The notes beneath the pieces were generated by a model, which was not told where the DNA came from, made no database searches, and saw nothing but the letters and a program-made list of their open reading frames with translations. Positions 5,978-7,912 of a DNA stretch of 7,912 nucleotides are shown here, piece after piece. The DNA is from Thermoproteota archaeon (GTDB lineage Archaea; Thermoproteota; EX4484-205; JAAOZP01): the NCBI GenBank assembly GCA_026414125.1, contig JAOAJQ010000053.1, positions 1 to 7,912 on the forward strand, in the 5' to 3' direction. Position 1 is the first letter of the stretch; each line of letters begins with the position of its first letter. The position numbers and the translations under genes were made by a program.

Positions 5978-7165
5978 ATGGGTTTGAAAGAGTGGAAGGA
6001 CAGAGATTTCAAAGGTGTTCTTGCAGGCGGCTTTCTCCATCAGGCAGCCTACTCGATGCAGGGGGCAATAGCCTCACCTTTTTTCAACAGCAAAGGAATC
6101 TCCCCTAGTCAAATAGGTGCATTAAACTCTGTCAGCTGGAGCATCATCGGTTTCGTCTCCATGCCGTTCGGCAGACTCTCCGACTTCACTGGTAGACGCA
6201 TCCCACTAATAATTTCCAGTATTCTAGGTTCCGTAGCATGCATACTAGTGTATTTTGCAACAAACATTTTCACAGCCTTATCCCTCTATATTCTAATTGG
6301 TTTCTCAACAGCCTTATTCACTCCTAACAATAGTGCCCTAATATTTGAAAGCGCGGAACCTTCTAAGGCTCCACTCTTCTTCGCTGTTTTCTATCTTACA
6401 ACTCTAGTCGGGTCATCACTGAGCTCATTGTTAGCAGGATGGCTTTCAAAATCCTTTGCAGCAGAACTTCCGTTTTTTACCGCCTCAATGCTCTTCCTGT
6501 TATCAATCCCGATTTATTCTCTCTATATTACTAGAGGAAAAGGCGAATCATCGAGAAACAAGCTGAAAGTTTTAGCGAGCTCAGTCAACATTAGAGCAAT
6601 GCTACGTATGCTTAGAGAGAATCCACGGCTCGTCTTCTACGGTTTCTCAATCTTCTTTCACGAACTAGGCTTCTTCATGATCTCTCCCTATATCAGCCTT
6701 TTCGCCCAGAGAATAGTTGGGTTAGACATGGTGGGCGTCGGAATGGTTATCTCCATCTGGAACATTGGGCTCGCAATCGGTTTCATTCCCTGGGCATGGG
6801 TTACAACGAGAAGGGGAAGCCGGAGAATGATGCTGACGCATCTGGCAATATCCTCGCCAACCTGGATTCTTCTCGCTTTATCAAACAGTTTCACATCCAT
6901 GGGGCTCTGCATTTTTGTTTTCGGGCTTGTAGGGGCGATGGACCTTCCCGCTAGGCGGACTCTTACAGCAGAAATTTGCCGCAGAGAAAACCTTGGGGAG
7001 GCAATGGGATTCATAGAGTTAAGCAATGGTTTGGGCGGGGTTTTTGGAGGAATACTGGGAGGCTTTCTCTGGGAGAGTGTTGGACCGAGATCCATATTTT
7101 ACGCAGCCAGCGTTCTAACACTGTTCTCAACCTTATTGTTTTTATTAGTTAGAAAAACAGCCTGA
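5978..7165 (+). CDS. Major facilitator superfamily (MFS) transporter
   Basis: Integral membrane secondary transporter of 395 residues, the normal MFS length, with about 12 hydrophobic segments in two halves. The loop between TM2 and TM3 carries the MFS signature motif A (GRLSDFTGRR at 65-74), and the second half repeats it in weaker form (VTTRRGSRR at 275-283). A basic central loop (about 186-200, RGKGESSRNK) separates the halves. Other family-like features are GFSTALFTP at 108-116 after TM4 and a glycine-rich TM11 (GLGGVFGGILGG at 351-362). The N-terminus is cytosolic and basic, with no signal peptide. The start is supported by a TATA-like box 27 nt upstream. Substrate is not readable: drug or metabolite efflux and sugar uptake both remain possible, and proximity to the GH4 glycosidase is only weak evidence for sugar. 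Confidence 0.92.
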   Translation: MGLKEWKDRDFKGVLAGGFLHQAAYSMQGAIASPFFNSKGISPSQIGALNSVSWSIIGFVSMPFGRLSDFTGRRIPLIISSILGSVACILVYFATNIFTALSLYILIGFSTALFTPNNSALIFESAEPSKAPLFFAVFYLTTLVGSSLSSLLAGWLSKSFAAELPFFTASMLFLLSIPIYSLYITRGKGESSRNKLKVLASSVNIRAMLRMLRENPRLVFYGFSIFFHELGFFMISPYISLFAQRIVGLDMVGVGMVISIWNIGLAIGFIPWAWVTTRRGSRRMMLTHLAISSPTWILLALSNSFTSMGLCIFVFGLVGAMDLPARRTLTAEICRRENLGEAMGFIELSNGLGGVFGGILGGFLWESVGPRSIFYAASVLTLFSTLLFLLVRKTA

Positions 7166-7182
7166 GAACAGATGATCCGTCC

Positions 7183-7219
7183 GTTTTATTTTAGGGCCAA
7201 ATTTAAGTGGGATTTTTTT
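7183..7219 (+). terminator. T-rich termination region after the MFS gene
   Basis: T-rich tracts at 7183-7194 (GTTTTATTTTA) and a run of seven T at 7213-7219 follow the MFS stop. No clear hairpin precedes them, so this is called on T-richness alone, as is usual for archaeal terminators. The second tract lies between the TATA-like box and start of the decayed gene. Confidence 0.35.
7199..7207 (+). promoter_or_regulatory. TATA-like box of the decayed URO-D-like gene
   Basis: AAATTTAAG, centred about 23 nt before the remnant ATG at 7226. The spacing is slightly shorter than at the other promoters here. If functional, the remnant could still be transcribed. Confidence 0.35.
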
Positions 7220-7225
7220 CGAAAC

Positions 7226-7774
7226 ATGAATTAGAGAGAACTGGTGTTAAGAGTGTTAAACCATGAGGAGGCAGACAGGGTCCATTCATAGATTTCCAAT
7301 GGGGACGAAACCTTGGAGAGATGGTATAGTGAGAACCTGCCTAGAGGAGTCTCCCTGCACGATTATTTTGGCTACGATATCTACCTGGGATCCGAGCCTC
7401 GTTAAACATGTTTTCAGACACCTGAGCCAGTATTTCTCCAGGATCGTGGAAACCTATCTTAAACTTGGGGTTGACGGTCTGTGGGTTTGAGAGAATATTG
7501 CTTCAGCAAGGGACCATTCTTCTCCACCAGGGTTTACGAAGAGTAAAGTGAACCTGCTGATTCCTAAATTGATGGAAGCCGGATTCACAGACTCTTTCCT
7601 TCATCGGAAACCTTGATGCCAGAAAGATTAGATTGCTAACACTAAGGATATAGAGGAAGAAATATCTCGCAAAGTACCTGTCGCAAAAGAAGGGGAGGAT
7701 ATATAGCTTGTTCAGATTATAGTGTACCACTCGATGTTTCCTTTAATGCGTTCCAAGAATACGTAAAGCAATAA
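7226..7774 (+). pseudogene. Decayed uroporphyrinogen-decarboxylase-superfamily (URO-D/MtaA-like) gene
   Basis: Reading all three frames in order gives a recognisable URO-D-family protein in pieces. ATG-AAT is followed by a TAG at 7232, then RELVLRVLNHEEADRV; PFIDFQW after a frameshift at ~7281; then DETLERW through GVSLHDYFGYDIYLG after another at ~7303. A junction near 7388 leads to DPSLVKHVFRHL and FSRIVETYLKLGVDGLWV, ended by TGA at 7488. A one-base loss there gives EYCFSKGPFFSTRVYEE; junctions near 7543 and 7592 give NLLIPKLMEAGFTD and SFIGNLDARKIRLLT. One-base losses near 7645 and 7695 lead to DIEEEISRKVPVAKEG and GYIACSDYSVPLDV, running to TAA at 7772. About 183 codons remain of roughly 340; the missing blocks fall at the three junctions (about 100, 30 and 20 codons, estimated). 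The HemE motif is absent, so the ancestor was probably of the methyltransferase-like branch, not heme synthesis. Confidence 0.85.
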
Positions 7775-7786
7775 GCTGGATCTCAT

Positions 7787-7812
7787 AAAAATATTAAGGA
7801 AGGTATTAAAAA
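7787..7812 (-). terminator. T-rich tracts downstream of the minus-strand gene at the right edge
   Basis: On the minus strand two runs of five T (plus-strand A at 7808-7812 and 7787-7791) lie 11-36 nt past the TAA at 7823-7825. This is the expected form of an archaeal T-rich terminator for the partial gene at 7823-7912. No hairpin was found. Confidence 0.35.
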
Positions 7813-7822
7813 GAGTATAAAA

Positions 7823-7912
7823 TTATAGCCAGAGCAACTGACCTGAATAGGTTAAAGTTACATCGCTATTTGGGTTCCCCACTACAACATAATTGATTCC
7901 CGAGTCTAGAAC
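7823..7912 (-). CDS. C-terminal end of an unidentified minus-strand gene (5' end outside window)
   Basis: On the minus strand one frame is open from the right edge for 29 codons and ends with TAA (plus 7823-7825). The peptide starts VLDSGINYVVVGNPNSD and ends LTYSGQLLWL. The alternating hydrophobic/polar pattern with GNPNSD turns looks like the last strands of a beta-rich domain, as at the end of secreted or surface proteins, but this is impression only and no family is recognised. The other two minus frames stop early, and T-rich tracts follow the stop. The short length is the main doubt. Confidence 0.5.
   Translation of the reverse strand, partial: VLDSGINYVVVGNPNSDVTLTYSGQLLWL

Noticed and set aside
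6688..7095. 135-residue minus-strand ORF opposite the MFS gene
   Set aside because: It is a proline- and serine-rich translation opposite conserved MFS helices, typical of a shadow ORF.
7263..7490. 75-residue plus-strand ORF as an independent gene
   Set aside because: Its first part is out of frame with family-like fragments in another frame, while its last ~33 residues are one fragment of the URO-D remnant. It is a chance join across a deletion junction.
7503..7730. 75-residue minus-strand ORF
   Set aside because: It lies antisense to the URO-D remnant fragments, has no recognisable domain and no promoter was seen.
7226..7774. Functional HemE (uroporphyrinogen decarboxylase of heme synthesis)
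   Set aside because: The gene is broken in many places and the N-terminal fragment has PFIDFQW rather than the HemE arginine-rich motif.
7226..7774. Sequencing error as the full explanation for the frameshifts
   Set aside because: Whole blocks of the family are missing at three junctions, and the neighbouring genes are free of frameshifts; errors could still account for one or two of the single-base shifts.
1..7912. CRISPR array, tRNA, rRNA or insertion sequence
   Set aside because: No regularly spaced repeats, cloverleaf sequence, rRNA segment, transposase motif or terminal inverted repeats were seen.

Overview
The window reads as a stretch of chromosome from an archaeon, most likely a thermophilic member of the Thermoproteota/Bathyarchaeia side of the tree (lineage inferred; no rRNA or other taxonomic marker is present). 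The main support is promoter architecture: four starts (5636 on the minus strand; 5734, 5978 and 7226 on the plus strand) have an A/T-rich TATA-like box centred about 23-29 nt upstream and little room for a leader, the pattern of archaeal leaderless mRNAs. Arginine is mostly AGA/AGG, and gene ends are followed by T-rich tracts. No tRNA, rRNA, CRISPR array or insertion sequence was seen.

Left part (1-4149, plus strand): the C-terminal end of a MacB/FtsX-type ABC permease runs into the window and overlaps by 8 nt the start of a rhomboid intramembrane serine protease that carries a long extra C-terminal domain. A 221-nt gap follows, holding two TATA-like boxes, an inverted repeat and a possible 39-codon ORF. 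Next is a DrrA-type ABC ATPase overlapping by 4 nt an ABC-2 type permease, together a complete two-gene exporter cassette.

Middle part (4150-5733): a short convergent terminator region, then on the minus strand a family GH4 NAD-dependent glycosidase that strongly resembles the AglA alpha-glucosidase type. Its promoter shares a 97-nt divergent intergenic region with the next gene.

Right part (5734-7912, plus strand except the edge): a 69-residue nine-cysteine protein of the DUF6485 type, then a 12-TM MFS transporter with its own promoter. Between 7226 and 7774 lies a gene remnant: pieces of a uroporphyrinogen-decarboxylase-superfamily protein (the methyltransferase-like branch, not HemE) occur in correct order but in all three frames, with an early stop, several one- or two-base frameshifts and three internal deletions. 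Its ATG, a TATA-like box and its natural C-terminus are still visible. The right edge carries the probable last 29 codons of a minus-strand gene.

Functionally the window combines membrane export (two ABC systems), membrane proteolysis (rhomboid), cytosolic sugar hydrolysis (GH4) and small-molecule transport (MFS). No single new multi-gene system is evident. The items most worth a second look are the decayed URO-D-like gene, the MacB-rhomboid coupling, and the small ORF overlapping the DrrA-type ATPase start.
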